From HyVt-105 sp049975425 (GTDB taxonomy: Bacteria; Bacteroidota; Bacteroidia; Bacteroidales; VadinHA17), in NCBI GenBank assembly GCA_049975425.1, contig JBNGDI010000017.1, positions 5,792 through 69,791 of the forward strand: a stretch of 64,000 bases of DNA, written 5' to 3'. A program made the position numbers and the translations under genes. Every line of letters starts with the position of its first letter. Positions within the stretch are counted from its first letter, which is position 1. Under the pieces are notes generated by a model, which saw only the letters and a list, made by a program, of their open reading frames with translations, made no database searches and was not told the DNA's origin. This document shows positions 24,040-33,344 of this stretch, one piece after another.

Positions 24040-25380
24040 TCAGACAACCCCCTGGGCAAGCATGGCATCGGCCACCTTGACAAAACCACCAATATTGGCT
24101 CCTTTTACGTAATTTATATAGCCGTCTTTTTCTTTTCCGAACTTAACACACGTTTTATGGATATTGATCATGATCTGATGCAATCTTTTATCCACCTCTT
24201 CCCGGTTCCATGGCAGACGCATAGAATTCTGGGTCATTTCCAATCCTGACGTGGCTACTCCACCGGCATTGGCGGCTTTTCCGGGGCCATACAGAATCTG
24301 TTTTTCCAGGAATATTTCTACGGCTTCGAGGGTTGAAGGCATATTGGCTCCTTCGGAAACCACAAAACAACCATTTTCCAAAAGCGTTCGGGCATCCTCG
24401 CCGTTCAGTTCATTCTGTGTGGCACACGGCAGGGCTACTTCGCATTTGACCCGCCAGGGCCTTTTTCCTTCATAATATTCCACTCCGTATTTTTCGGCAT
24501 ATTCCCTGATGCGTCCGCGCTTGATATTTTTCAGTTCCTTAACGTAATTCAGTTTTTCCGCATCAATGCCGCTGGGATCATAGATGAAGCCGGAGGAATC
24601 GGACAGGGTGACCACCTTTCCTCCCATTTCGATGACTTTTTCGGTGGCATACTGTGCTACATTGCCCGAGCCGGATATAGCCACGGTTTTTCCTTTGATG
24701 CTTTCGCCCCTGGTTTTGAGCATTTCTTCTGCAAAATACACCGTTCCATAACCGGTGGCTTCGGGGCGGATCAAACTGCCTCCGTATTCAATCCCTTTTC
24801 CTGTAAGTACGCCGGTGAATTCATTGGCCAGGCGTTTGTACTGCCCGAATAAAAATCCGATTTCCCTTCCGCCTACTCCGATATCACCGGCAGGTACATC
24901 AGTGTTGGGGCCAATGTGTCTGAACAGTTCTGTCATGAGGCTCTGGCAGAAACGCATGACTTCGTTGTCGGATTTTCCCTTGGGGTCGAAATCGGATCCT
25001 CCTTTTCCCCCGCCCATGGGGAGGGTTGTAAGGCTGTTTTTGAAAACCTGCTCAAAAGCCAGGAATTTCAGAATACCAAGGTTCACGGTGGGATGGAAGC
25101 GCATGCCTCCCTTGTATGGCCCGATGGCTGAATTCATCTCGATGCGGTATCCCCTGTTGATCTGTACTTCGCCTTTGTCGTCCAGCCAGGGGATACGGAA
25201 GATAATGACGCGTTCGGGTTCGGCAATACGTTCCAGAATTTTTGCATGCTTGTACCTGGGGTTTTCTTCAATGAACGGGATCAGCGATTCAGCTACTTCC
25301 TGCACAGCCTGGTGAAATTCTGTTTCTCCGGGATTTTTGGCCTTGAGCATGGCCATGAATTTTTCAACTCTTGGATCCAT
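24040..25380 (-). CDS. gdhA: NADP-type glutamate dehydrogenase, copy 1
   Basis: 446 residues, the hexameric class. Interconverts 2-oxoglutarate plus ammonia and glutamate. The substrate-binding region has GPYKGGMRFHP and the catalytic Lys in LPMGGGKGGSDFDPKGKS (near 125). PAGDIGVGGREIGFLFGQYKR follows (landmarks only), and the Rossmann dinucleotide fold has GSGNVAQYA. It differs from the second copy in surface and loop residues but has every catalytic motif. The two copies bracket dprA and face the same way, each with its own terminator, so they are probably regulated separately. Confidence 0.95.
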   Translation of the reverse strand: MDPRVEKFMAMLKAKNPGETEFHQAVQEVAESLIPFIEENPRYKHAKILERIAEPERVIIFRIPWLDDKGEVQINRGYRIEMNSAIGPYKGGMRFHPTVNLGILKFLAFEQVFKNSLTTLPMGGGKGGSDFDPKGKSDNEVMRFCQSLMTELFRHIGPNTDVPAGDIGVGGREIGFLFGQYKRLANEFTGVLTGKGIEYGGSLIRPEATGYGTVYFAEEMLKTRGESIKGKTVAISGSGNVAQYATEKVIEMGGKVVTLSDSSGFIYDPSGIDAEKLNYVKELKNIKRGRIREYAEKYGVEYYEGKRPWRVKCEVALPCATQNELNGEDARTLLENGCFVVSEGANMPSTLEAVEIFLEKQILYGPGKAANAGGVATSGLEMTQNSMRLPWNREEVDKRLHQIMINIHKTCVKFGKEKDGYINYVKGANIGGFVKVADAMLAQGVV

Positions 25381-25436
25381 AGGAAAGAAGGTTTTTGGGG
25401 TTTTGGAATGACATTTTTTATTGATGATGAAGGAAG

Positions 25437-25444
25437 CAAATATA
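25437..25444 (-). promoter_or_regulatory. -7 element for gdhA copy 1
   Basis: TATATTTG on the minus strand, 56 bp before the gdhA ATG. No convincing -33 box in the expected place. Confidence 0.45.
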
Positions 25445-25510
25445 AATTTTTTCGCAAACGAAAAATACGTTATAGAACAGGTTGGCGTGGAAATCAGTTT
25501 TCTGGGGATT

Positions 25511-26617
25511 TCAGCGATTGAGTCTGTAAAGTTTTCCTGGAAGGCAGCGTACCAGACCTGAAAATTCCAGATTCAGAAGCAGGCTTGATGCCTTGCTCAC
25601 CGGCATTCCGGCTGCTCTGGATATTTCATCTATGGTAAGGGACTGATCCCGCAGTAGTTCGGCCAGGTTTTTTTCTTCTTCGTTCAGATCGGCAAACAGG
25701 CTGGTTTGTACCGGACGGGAAGCAAGATTTTCATCCCATCCCATCAGGTATTCAATATCTTCCACTTTTTCCAGCAGGGCGGCCTGATTGGTTTTGATCA
25801 GCCGGTTACACCCGCGCGACATGTTGTCTGTAACCCTTCCGGGAACGGCAAACACATCGCGGTGGTAACCGGCAGCAATTTCGGCAGTAATGAGTGCCCC
25901 TCCCTTTTCGTCGGATTCGATCACAATGGTGGCATCACTCAGCCCGGCAATGATCCGGTTCCTTTTGACAAAATAAGGTGGTTCGGGCTTTTCATAACTG
26001 AGGAACTCGGTGATCAGTCCTCCATGAGCCACGATTTCCCTGGCGGTTCGGGCATGAGACGCCGGGTACATGAATTCAAACCCATGTGCCAGCACTGCTA
26101 CCGTGGGGAAACCCGAATTCAGTGCAGCCCGGTGGGAGGTGATGTCGATCCCAAAGGCCAGGCCACTGACGATAAGCACCTCGTGGTTTTTTTCCCTGAG
26201 CTGGGCTATCAGTTTTTCGCAGAAGGCTTTGCCTTCGTGTGTGGCTCTGCGTGTGCCTACCATGCTCAGTACTTTGGATTGATTCAGATCGGCTTCTCCC
26301 TTCATGAAAAAAAGGACCGGAGCATCGGGGCAGTCTTTCAGGCGGGAGGGGTAATTGCTATCGAGGTAGAAAAAAACCCTGATACCGTTTTTAATTGTGT
26401 ATTCCTCTTCCAGGGCGGCCAGGTCAAGAAGGGCGGGATTGGCAATATTCCCTGCCAGGGTTTTTCCCACTCCGGGTATTTTTACAAGGGAGTGTTTTTT
26501 TTCATAAAAGACACCTTCCAGGCTACCTGCATAGGCCACAAGTTTTTTTGCTAGGATATTCCCTACTCCGGGGATCAGGCTGAGTGCAATTTTGTATGTC
26601 AGGGATGAGTAGGACAT
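25511..26617 (-). CDS. dprA: DNA-processing protein DprA
   Basis: 368 residues. Binds incoming single-stranded DNA and loads RecA in natural transformation; it is also widespread in bacteria not known to be competent. An N-terminal helix-hairpin-helix-like region (LIPGVGNILAKKL, KIPGVGKTLAGN) precedes the Rossmann DprA core: VGTRRATHEGK, VSGLAFGIDITSHRAAL, and GGALITAEIAAGYHRDVFAVPG. A winged-helix domain fills the last 60 residues (LTIDEISRAAGMPVSKASSLL). Monocistronic between the two gdhA genes. Confidence 0.95.
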   Translation of the reverse strand: MSYSSLTYKIALSLIPGVGNILAKKLVAYAGSLEGVFYEKKHSLVKIPGVGKTLAGNIANPALLDLAALEEEYTIKNGIRVFFYLDSNYPSRLKDCPDAPVLFFMKGEADLNQSKVLSMVGTRRATHEGKAFCEKLIAQLREKNHEVLIVSGLAFGIDITSHRAALNSGFPTVAVLAHGFEFMYPASHARTAREIVAHGGLITEFLSYEKPEPPYFVKRNRIIAGLSDATIVIESDEKGGALITAEIAAGYHRDVFAVPGRVTDNMSRGCNRLIKTNQAALLEKVEDIEYLMGWDENLASRPVQTSLFADLNEEEKNLAELLRDQSLTIDEISRAAGMPVSKASSLLLNLEFSGLVRCLPGKLYRLNR

Positions 26618-26643
26618 AACTACCCGTCAGCAGCGCTTTTAAG

Positions 26644-26651
26644 CAAAAATA
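26644..26651 (-). promoter_or_regulatory. -7 element for dprA
   Basis: TATTTTTG on the minus strand, 26 bp before the dprA ATG; exact TAnnTTTG match. Confidence 0.45.
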
Positions 26652-26754
26652 AAAATATGAACCGAATAAAAGCATTGGTTCAGAAATTTTTATTACCCTG
26701 ACAGTATAAAGTAATGCTGAAGCTGATGAACCCGGTTTTTTCCGCCGTATGGTG

Positions 26755-26787
26755 AAAAAATGGGGCAGCCCTGTGGAGGGCAGCCCC
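26755..26787 (-). terminator. Terminator of gdhA copy 2
   Basis: A 10-bp GC-rich stem with one mismatch (26762-26771 with 26778-26787) and a 6-nt loop. On the minus strand it is followed by ATTTTTT (26761-26755). It starts 23 bp after the gdhA stop. Confidence 0.8.
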
Positions 26788-26810
26788 CGTATGATTCATT
26801 GGTCAATAAA

Positions 26811-28148
26811 TTATACCAGGCCCTGGTCAAGCATGGCATTGGCTACCTTGAGGAAGCCGGCCACATTGGCACCTTTAACGTAGTCTATATATCCTTCGGG
26901 AGTGGTTCCGTATTTTACGCAGGCTTCATGAATTTTTTTCATGATCTGGTGCAGTTTAGCATCCACTTCTTCCGCCGTCCAGTTCAGCTTCATGGCATTC
27001 TGTGTCATTTCCAGTCCGGAAGTGGCCACACCTCCTGCATTGGCTGCTTTACCAGGGGCAAACAGTATTTTATTTTTCTGGATGATTTCAATGGCTTCCG
27101 GGGTGCAGGGCATGTTGGCCCCTTCTGTCAGGCAGAGGCAACCGTTCTTCACCAGGTTTTCAGCGTCTTCCTTATTCAGCTCGTTTTCCGTTGCACAGGG
27201 CAGAGCCACGTCGCATTTTACCTCCCAGGGATGCTTGCCCTGATGAAATTCGGCCTCCGGGAATTCGTAGGAATAGGGTTTAACAATGTCTTCGTTTGAA
27301 GCACGGAGGTCGAGCATGAAATCAATTTTTTTTCCGCTCACGCCCTGAGGATCATAGATATAACCGTCAGGGCCGGAAAGTGTTACCACTTTGCCACCCA
27401 GTTCGTTCACTTTTCTTACGGCTCCCCATGCCACGTTTCCGAAACCGGAAACAGCCACCGTTTTCCCTTTCAGGGTTTCACCTATGGTTGCCAGCATTTC
27501 CTGGGCAAAATATACCACACCGAAACCGGTTGCCTCGGGCCTGATCAAACTGCCCCCCCAGTTGATTCCTTTACCGGTGAGAACACCGGTGTTTTCCCGC
27601 GCCAGTTTCCGGTACATTCCGTACAGGTAACCGATCTCCCTGCCGCCAACGCCGATGTCACCGGCAGGCACATCGGTTTCGGGTCCGATCAGTTTCCAGA
27701 GTTCCAGCATAAACGACTGGCAGAATCTCATGATTTCAGAAGGAGATTTTCCTTTAGGGTTGAAATCCGATCCTCCCTTTCCTCCGCCCATCGGAAGGGT
27801 GGTGAGTGCGTTTTTAAAGATTTGCTCGAATCCCAGAAATTTCAGGATGCTCAGATTTACACTGGGGTGAAAGCGCAAACCTCCCTTGTAAGGCCCGATG
27901 GCATTGTTAAATTGGACACGGTATCCCAGGTTGACATGGATGTTTCCCTGGTCATCGGCCCAGGGAACTTTAAAGGTCAGTATCCGGTCAGGTTCAATCA
28001 TTCTTTCAATAATACTGGCCGACTCAAACTGAGGGTTTTCGTTGTATACCTCTTCAATGGATTCAAGAACTTCGCGAACAGCCTGCAGATACTCCTTTTC
28101 ACCGGGATGTTTCTTTTCAAGCTCATTCATCAATTTATCAACGTTCAT
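26811..28148 (-). CDS. gdhA: NADP-type glutamate dehydrogenase, copy 2
   Basis: 445 residues, full length and collinear with copy 1. GPYKGGLRFHP, LPMGGGKGGSDFNPKGKS with the catalytic Lys, PAGDIGVGGREIGYLYGMYR (landmarks) and the coenzyme-binding GFGNVAWGAV are intact. The third Gly-turn residue differs from copy 1 (GFGN versus GSGN), and the nearby sequence is clearly different, so this is an old duplication or separate acquisition and not a recent copy. A different cofactor preference or ammonia affinity is possible. The 220 bp upstream (28149-28369) must hold its promoter; I see no clear TAnnTTTG box there. Confidence 0.94.
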   Translation of the reverse strand: MNVDKLMNELEKKHPGEKEYLQAVREVLESIEEVYNENPQFESASIIERMIEPDRILTFKVPWADDQGNIHVNLGYRVQFNNAIGPYKGGLRFHPSVNLSILKFLGFEQIFKNALTTLPMGGGKGGSDFNPKGKSPSEIMRFCQSFMLELWKLIGPETDVPAGDIGVGGREIGYLYGMYRKLARENTGVLTGKGINWGGSLIRPEATGFGVVYFAQEMLATIGETLKGKTVAVSGFGNVAWGAVRKVNELGGKVVTLSGPDGYIYDPQGVSGKKIDFMLDLRASNEDIVKPYSYEFPEAEFHQGKHPWEVKCDVALPCATENELNKEDAENLVKNGCLCLTEGANMPCTPEAIEIIQKNKILFAPGKAANAGGVATSGLEMTQNAMKLNWTAEEVDAKLHQIMKKIHEACVKYGTTPEGYIDYVKGANVAGFLKVANAMLDQGLV

Positions 28149-28369
28149 TTCTGATGCTTTTAAGTGGTTAACCTATAACAAGTTGTCAGCTAGAATAAAA
28201 TTTCTGAAACAAATTTCTCATTCCCTGACAATTAAACCTATGATTTTACTCATGGTTTTATTCTTCTTCACCCTTAAAGTTAACAACTTACAGAATATTA
28301 GGATAATACAAAAATACTTACAAAAGATGTTATATAACCTGTTATCCGGCGGGAGGCATTCTATTTTCC

Positions 28370-28846
28370 TTATTTAACATACCTGTCAAGGCTCTCAATC
28401 AAAGCCTTTCTTTGTTTTCCGGAAAGGGCCGCCAGGCTGACCGGAGGAAACCGTCCAGTTCCTTTTTTCATATTCAGGTACAGGATGATTTGGGGTTTCA
28501 ACCAGAAGAAGGTTCTCCGGATCTCATATTTCTGAAAATCCTTTTTCGGAATTTCTATCGAGTGATGTTTTTGAGAATAGATCTTGATGGAATAATAACG
28601 GAGGATAATTTTCGGACCTTCGTCGTTATATATAATATAATTCAGATCAAGGCCGAAATGATACATAATGAACAACACATAAATGACAAGCAGTCCTATT
28701 CCTATTTCATTCCGGCTGAGCCCCATAAGAGGAGCGGGAATGAGTGAGCTGGCATAGAGCAGGGCAAACAGGGCAATGAAAAAAATGGTTACTATCAGTT
28801 GTCTGAGTTTGATTGAAATGACATTCCTGCTGTTGTTTATGATCAT
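28370..28846 (-). CDS. Small membrane protein, unknown
   Basis: 158 residues from the ATG at 28846, which overlaps the proline dehydrogenase stop by 4 bp; a longer frame would run into that gene. Two membrane helices (about 15-36 and 43-65) precede a C-terminal domain rich in Lys, Tyr and Ile with alternating strands, resembling a bacterial PH-like fold. I recognise no family. Translational coupling with proline dehydrogenase is the only functional hint. Confidence 0.8.
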   Translation of the reverse strand: MIINNSRNVISIKLRQLIVTIFFIALFALLYASSLIPAPLMGLSRNEIGIGLLVIYVLFIMYHFGLDLNYIIYNDEGPKIILRYYSIKIYSQKHHSIEIPKKDFQKYEIRRTFFWLKPQIILYLNMKKGTGRFPPVSLAALSGKQRKALIESLDRYVK

Positions 28847-30018
28847 GGCATTTTGTTTTTCAGCTTTCTTCGTTGTCTTTCCCGGGCGATCAGGTCCAGT
28901 TCCCTGTTGCTCTGTCCGGCCACCGAGGTGTTTTCTTCGGCCCTTCTCAGGAGGTATGGAATGACGTGTTTCACAGGCCCGTAAGGAACGTACTTGGCCA
29001 CCAGGTATCCGCGGTGCGCCAGATTGAAACTGATATGATCGCTCATGCCCAATAACTGGGAGAACCATACCCTTTCATCGTTAGGAGGAATGCCGTGTGT
29101 TTTCATCAGTTCTGCCAGATATGCCGAGCTGGTTTCATTATGGGTGCCGTTGAAAATAGAAATCCGGTCGATATGTTCCACAGAGAATTTGAGTGCGGCA
29201 TTATAATCCCGGTCAGTACTTTCCTTATCGGGATGAATGGGAGAGGGATATCCCATTTTATGAGCTCTCTCTCGCTCTTTCTCCATATATGCCCCCCTGA
29301 CAAACTTGGCTCCAAGGAAGTATGATCCTTCCCTGGCTTTTCGGTAGCTCTCCTTCAGAAAATCGAGCCGGTCGATGCGGTACATCTGAAAAGTATTGAA
29401 AACAATGGCTTTTTCCCGGTTATGTTTTTTCATCATTTCTTCCGCCACTTCATCGACCAGGTGCTGGTAATGACTTTCTTCAGCATCGATCAGGACAGGA
29501 ATATCGTGAAGGAAGGCTTCCCGGCAAAGCAGGCCGATCCTCTGGCGGAAACGGTTTGCCTCCAGGGTTTCGTTCTGCGTCAGGGAATGTTTGCTTCCGG
29601 CTGCTTCCAGCAACCGGGAGGTAGTAAAAGCGGTGGGTTTGAATACGGCAAAGGGTATGTTGGGGCTGGTTGCAGCGAAACGAATGGAACGCAGGGTTTC
29701 ATTCAGAGCCTGTGTAATGCCGGCTTCCGACTCACTTCCTTCCACTGAATAATCCAGGATGGATTTCACCCGGTGAGCAGCCATTTTTTCCACTACCGGT
29801 AAGGATCGTTCCAGGGTTTCTCCACCGCAGAAATGTTTGTAAACGGTGGGTTTCAGTATCCATTCCACGGGAATATGCCACCTTGCTGCCAGAGATACCA
29901 GGCGGGTACCCGTTTTTACCAGCCAGGGGTGAGAAATGGTTTTGAAAAGCCAGTATGCTCTATGCAAATCTCTGTCTGATTTGCTGATAAAAGCGATTCG
30001 GGTATCTTCAAAATGCAT
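28843..30018 (-). CDS. Proline dehydrogenase
   Basis: 391 residues, a monofunctional ProDH. Oxidises proline to pyrroline-5-carboxylate with FAD and passes electrons to the quinone pool. The barrel shows SILDYSVEGSE, KPTAFTT, DAEESHYQHLVDEV, NTFQMYR, KFVRGAYMEKERERA (RGAY, substrate and FAD site), HNETSSAYLAELM, and the C-terminal helix with LLRRAEENTSVAGQSNREL (the two Arg residues that bind the proline carboxylate). No P5C dehydrogenase gene is in the window. Followed in the operon by a small membrane protein. Confidence 0.93.
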   Translation of the reverse strand: MHFEDTRIAFISKSDRDLHRAYWLFKTISHPWLVKTGTRLVSLAARWHIPVEWILKPTVYKHFCGGETLERSLPVVEKMAAHRVKSILDYSVEGSESEAGITQALNETLRSIRFAATSPNIPFAVFKPTAFTTSRLLEAAGSKHSLTQNETLEANRFRQRIGLLCREAFLHDIPVLIDAEESHYQHLVDEVAEEMMKKHNREKAIVFNTFQMYRIDRLDFLKESYRKAREGSYFLGAKFVRGAYMEKERERAHKMGYPSPIHPDKESTDRDYNAALKFSVEHIDRISIFNGTHNETSSAYLAELMKTHGIPPNDERVWFSQLLGMSDHISFNLAHRGYLVAKYVPYGPVKHVIPYLLRRAEENTSVAGQSNRELDLIARERQRRKLKNKMP

Positions 30019-30130
30019 AGAGGCTGATCTTCAAAAGGAATACCGGCATAAAGATAACGGATTTTCCTTATCCCAGGGAGTCATTGGGATTAGTCAAGAC
30101 AGGCATCAGGAATGAAAGGAGCCGAAAGAT

Positions 30131-30871
30131 TTATTTGCCGGAATCCGGGATTTCCTCCTGCATCAGTTGATTGTAATAAAATACAACTTCTCCCAGATCC
30201 ACATCGTTCCGGATATCCAGTCCGCTGGCTTCCAGAAAAGACTCGATTTCATTTTTTTTCTCTTCCAGGACATTCAGCAGACTGCGTTTTTGTTTCCTGA
30301 CCGGGATCAGGTTCTGACCGTCCTTGGTGATGTAGTAATCTTCTGTGATCCGGAAATAATTCCGGTAATTGACCTCACCGAAATTGGATACTGGCATTTT
30401 TTCTGATTTGATCTCGGCATATCTTTTGACCAGCAGCCTGGCATACCCGTCGGCCAGCACCTTGAAATAGCCTTCCACCGGCTTTCCCTTGAGGGAATAT
30501 TTATTGTAAATAAACCGGTGATTACCGAAAAACACATATTCCAGATCCCGTGGATTGGCAAAGGTCAGGATTTTTCCCTCGTCTTTGAATTCAATCTGAT
30601 CGGTGTGCATGTTGTACCGGAAGCCGATGTTTTCGAAGATCCTTCCGTTTTTCATCACTACGGTTCCAGGCTTGAATTCGTTTTCCAGAAAGGGAGACCC
30701 TTCAATTTCATCATAGTACACAGGATTGATTTCTGTTCCGCGGCTGAGCAGGTTGTCAAACTGAACATTGGATGACCTGGGGGTAACAATCTGGGCCATG
30801 ACCGACGGCACCTGCACCAGGAATACTAAGCAGGCCAGAATAACTGTGATACATGTTTTTTTCCTGTTCAT
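30131..30871 (-). CDS. Exported protein, unknown function
   Basis: 246 residues. The signal peptide (NRKKTCITVILACLVFLVQ and a few more residues, ending in VMA-Q) is clear. The mature protein has alternating hydrophobic strands (RYNMHTDQIEFKDEGKILTF, FIYNKYSLKGKPVEGYFKVL), then a Lys/Glu-rich helix with KQKRSLLNVLEEKKNEIESF. It resembles periplasmic or outer-membrane-associated proteins of Bacteroidota that have no assigned role. Own promoter; no obvious partner. Confidence 0.8.
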   Translation of the reverse strand: MNRKKTCITVILACLVFLVQVPSVMAQIVTPRSSNVQFDNLLSRGTEINPVYYDEIEGSPFLENEFKPGTVVMKNGRIFENIGFRYNMHTDQIEFKDEGKILTFANPRDLEYVFFGNHRFIYNKYSLKGKPVEGYFKVLADGYARLLVKRYAEIKSEKMPVSNFGEVNYRNYFRITEDYYITKDGQNLIPVRKQKRSLLNVLEEKKNEIESFLEASGLDIRNDVDLGEVVFYYNQLMQEEIPDSGK

Positions 30872-30897
30872 AATTCCATGTTTTAATGCATGTATAT

Positions 30898-30905
30898 CAA
30901 ATATA
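30898..30905 (-). promoter_or_regulatory. -7 element for the exported protein
   Basis: TATATTTG on the minus strand, 26 bp before the ATG at 30871; exact TAnnTTTG match. Confidence 0.5.
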
Positions 30906-30944
30906 CGAAAAAAGCCGTTACCATTTTTTTGTTATAAAACAGGA

Positions 30945-30964
30945 TTGTGGTTAACGTACCACAA
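30945..30964. repeat. Short inverted repeat downstream of tadA
   Basis: TTGTGGT (30945-30951) and ACCACAA (30958-30964) around TAACGT. It sits 19 bp after the tadA stop and could be a weak terminator, though no clean T-run follows, or an operator for the exported-protein gene. Confidence 0.35.
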
Positions 30965-30982
30965 AACAGGGATGATGGAGAT

Positions 30983-31453
30983 TCACTTTCTTCTGGCATT
31001 GAAAAACTTTTTCAGTACCTGCCGTGATTCTGTTTCCAGAATTCCGGAAGAAACAAGGGTCTTCGGGTGCAATACCCGGGAAGAAAAACGGGTGTATCCT
31101 TTTTTAGGGTCAGAGGTCCCGTATACAATTCTCTGAATCTGTGCCCATCCCAGGGCTGCTGCACACATGCTGCAGGGTTCCAGGGTGACATAAATGGAGC
31201 AATCGGTGAGATATTTCCCACCCAGGTATTCTGCTGCTGCCGTAATGGCCTGCATTTCGGCATGAGCGGTTACATCGCCCAGGGTCTCGGTCAGGTTATG
31301 TGCCCGGGCCACGATGCGGTTTTTACAGGTGATGACGGCTCCCACAGGTATTTCATCTTTTTCCAGGGCTTTCAGGGCTTCTTTCAGGGCTTCTTTCATA
31401 AAGAACTCATCGGAAAAAAAATCGGGCAGGGATTCGTTGATCGGTTCGTCCAT
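30983..31453 (-). CDS. tadA: tRNA-specific adenosine deaminase (TadA)
   Basis: 156 residues from the ATG at 31453. Converts A34 to inosine in tRNA-Arg(ACG), so it is essential. Cytidine-deaminase fold with the zinc site and proton shuttle HAE at residues 64-66 and PCSMC at 93-97. The surrounding EIPVGAVI, LTDCSIYVTLEPCSMCAAA and IVYGTSDPKKGY fit TadA. Divergent from aspS. Confidence 0.92.
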   Translation of the reverse strand: MDEPINESLPDFFSDEFFMKEALKEALKALEKDEIPVGAVITCKNRIVARAHNLTETLGDVTAHAEMQAITAAAEYLGGKYLTDCSIYVTLEPCSMCAAALGWAQIQRIVYGTSDPKKGYTRFSSRVLHPKTLVSSGILETESRQVLKKFFNARRK

Positions 31454-31503
31454 GAATAACAAAAAAAACTTAGTATTTTCGCAAGATAATAAAAACTACA
31501 CGT

Positions 31504-33252
31504 ATGTACCGTACCCACACTTGTGGCGATTTGCGAAAAAGTGATGCCGGCCGGCAGGTAGTGCTCAGCGGCTGGGTGCAACGATCCAGGGATCTTGGGG
31601 GAATGACGTTTGTGGACCTGCGTGACCGATACGGCATTACACAGCTGGTATTCAATATGGAAACCGATCCGGGGTTGTGTGAAAAAGCCAGGAAACTCGG
31701 CCGGGAATTTGTCATCAGGGTCAGGGGCCGGGTGACGGAGAGAAGCAGTAAGAATCCACGTCTTCTAACCGGCGATATCGAAATATTTGTCGAGGATATG
31801 GAGGTGCTGAATGTTTCTCTGGTACCTCCCTTTACAATTGAAGAGAATACAGATGGGGGGGACGATCTCCGTATGAAGTATCGCTACCTGGATATCAGGC
31901 GTCCTCCGGTGAAAGACCATCTGATCCTGCGGCACCGCATGGCACAGGAGGTGAGAAAATATCTCGACGGACAGGGGTTTATCGAAATTGAAACACCGGT
32001 GCTGATCAAGTCTACACCCGAAGGTGCCCGCGACTTTGTGGTTCCCTCGCGTATGAACCGGGGGGAATTCTATGCCCTGCCCCAGTCGCCGCAAACCTTC
32101 AAGCAATTGCTCATGGTGGCGGGAATGGATAAATACTTTCAGATTGTGAAATGCTTTCGTGACGAGGATTTGCGAGCTGACAGACAACCCGAATTTACTC
32201 AGATCGATTGCGAGATGTCGTTCGTTGAACGCGACGATGTGCTGAATACATTTGAAGGTCTGGCCGGACATTTATTTCAAAAGATACTGGGGATTCAGGT
32301 GCCGGCACCGTTTCCTCGCCTGTCGTACCAGGAAAGTATGGAAAAATTCGGTACAGACAAACCCGACCTGAGGTTCGGAATGGAAATACACGATTTGTCG
32401 GCGGTGGCCCGGGGAAAAGGTTTTCAGGTAATCGACGGGGCGGAATATTCCGGAGGGATCTGTGCTTCCGGGGCAGCAGGATATTCGCGAAAACAACTGG
32501 ATGAACTTACCTCATTTGTCAAACGTCCCCAGATAGGGGGCAGGGGCTTGATATGGGTGAAATTTGAAACGGACGGAAATATCCGTTCATCGGTGGATAA
32601 ATTTTATACTGCTGAAGACCTCCGGAAATGGGGTGAATGCTGTGGCGCCCGTGCAGGTGATCTGTTACTGGTCATGTCCGGAGCAACACATGCTACCCGC
32701 TATGCCCTGGGTGAGCTCCGGCTGGAAATGGGGGACAGGTTGTCGATAAAAGATAAAAATCGTTTTAAGCCTCTTTGGGTGGTTGATTTTCCTTTGCTGG
32801 AATGGGATGAAGAAACCGGGCGGTTTTACGCTATGCATCATCCTTTTACTTCACCCCGGATGGAAGATATCGATTTGTTTGAATCGGATCCGGCAAAAGT
32901 CAGAGCCAATGCCTATGACCTGGTGATTAACGGGGTGGAGATCGGGGGAGGATCCATAAGGATCCATGACGAAAGCATACAGAAAACTATGTTTAAAAAC
33001 CTGGGTTTCAGTGAAGAAGAGGCACGGGAACAATTCGGGTTTCTGATGCAGGCTTTTCGGTACGGGGCTCCTCCTCACGGAGGAATTGCCTTCGGTTTCG
33101 ATCGCTGGGTGGCGCTGTTCGGAGGAAGCGAATCTATTCGCGACTTCATTGCATTTCCTAAAAACACCGCCGGGAGAGATGTGATGATCAACACTCCTTC
33201 CCCGCTTCCCGAGGAACAGCTGAAGGAATTGGGCATCCGGATCATTAAATAA
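31504..33252 (+). CDS. aspS: Aspartyl-tRNA synthetase (bacterial type)
   Basis: 582 residues. Class II synthetase. N-terminal OB-fold anticodon domain (VVLSGWVQRSRDLGGMTFVDLRDRYG, landmarks only), class II motif 2 with FRDEDLRADRQPEFTQID, a bacterial GAD insertion around residues 290-420 (GAEYSGGICASGAAGYS), and motif 3 with GGIAFGFDRWVALFGG close to the end. The GAD domain marks it as bacterial type. Divergent from tadA across 50 bp. Confidence 0.97.
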   Translation: MYRTHTCGDLRKSDAGRQVVLSGWVQRSRDLGGMTFVDLRDRYGITQLVFNMETDPGLCEKARKLGREFVIRVRGRVTERSSKNPRLLTGDIEIFVEDMEVLNVSLVPPFTIEENTDGGDDLRMKYRYLDIRRPPVKDHLILRHRMAQEVRKYLDGQGFIEIETPVLIKSTPEGARDFVVPSRMNRGEFYALPQSPQTFKQLLMVAGMDKYFQIVKCFRDEDLRADRQPEFTQIDCEMSFVERDDVLNTFEGLAGHLFQKILGIQVPAPFPRLSYQESMEKFGTDKPDLRFGMEIHDLSAVARGKGFQVIDGAEYSGGICASGAAGYSRKQLDELTSFVKRPQIGGRGLIWVKFETDGNIRSSVDKFYTAEDLRKWGECCGARAGDLLLVMSGATHATRYALGELRLEMGDRLSIKDKNRFKPLWVVDFPLLEWDEETGRFYAMHHPFTSPRMEDIDLFESDPAKVRANAYDLVINGVEIGGGSIRIHDESIQKTMFKNLGFSEEEAREQFGFLMQAFRYGAPPHGGIAFGFDRWVALFGGSESIRDFIAFPKNTAGRDVMINTPSPLPEEQLKELGIRIIK

Positions 33253-33344
33253 TTAACATTCCTTTGTGAAAAATTTAATGCAGACTTTACTGTTTTTCAG
33301 TTTCATTCTATTACTTTCAGCCCGAAATTCATATTGAACCAGAG

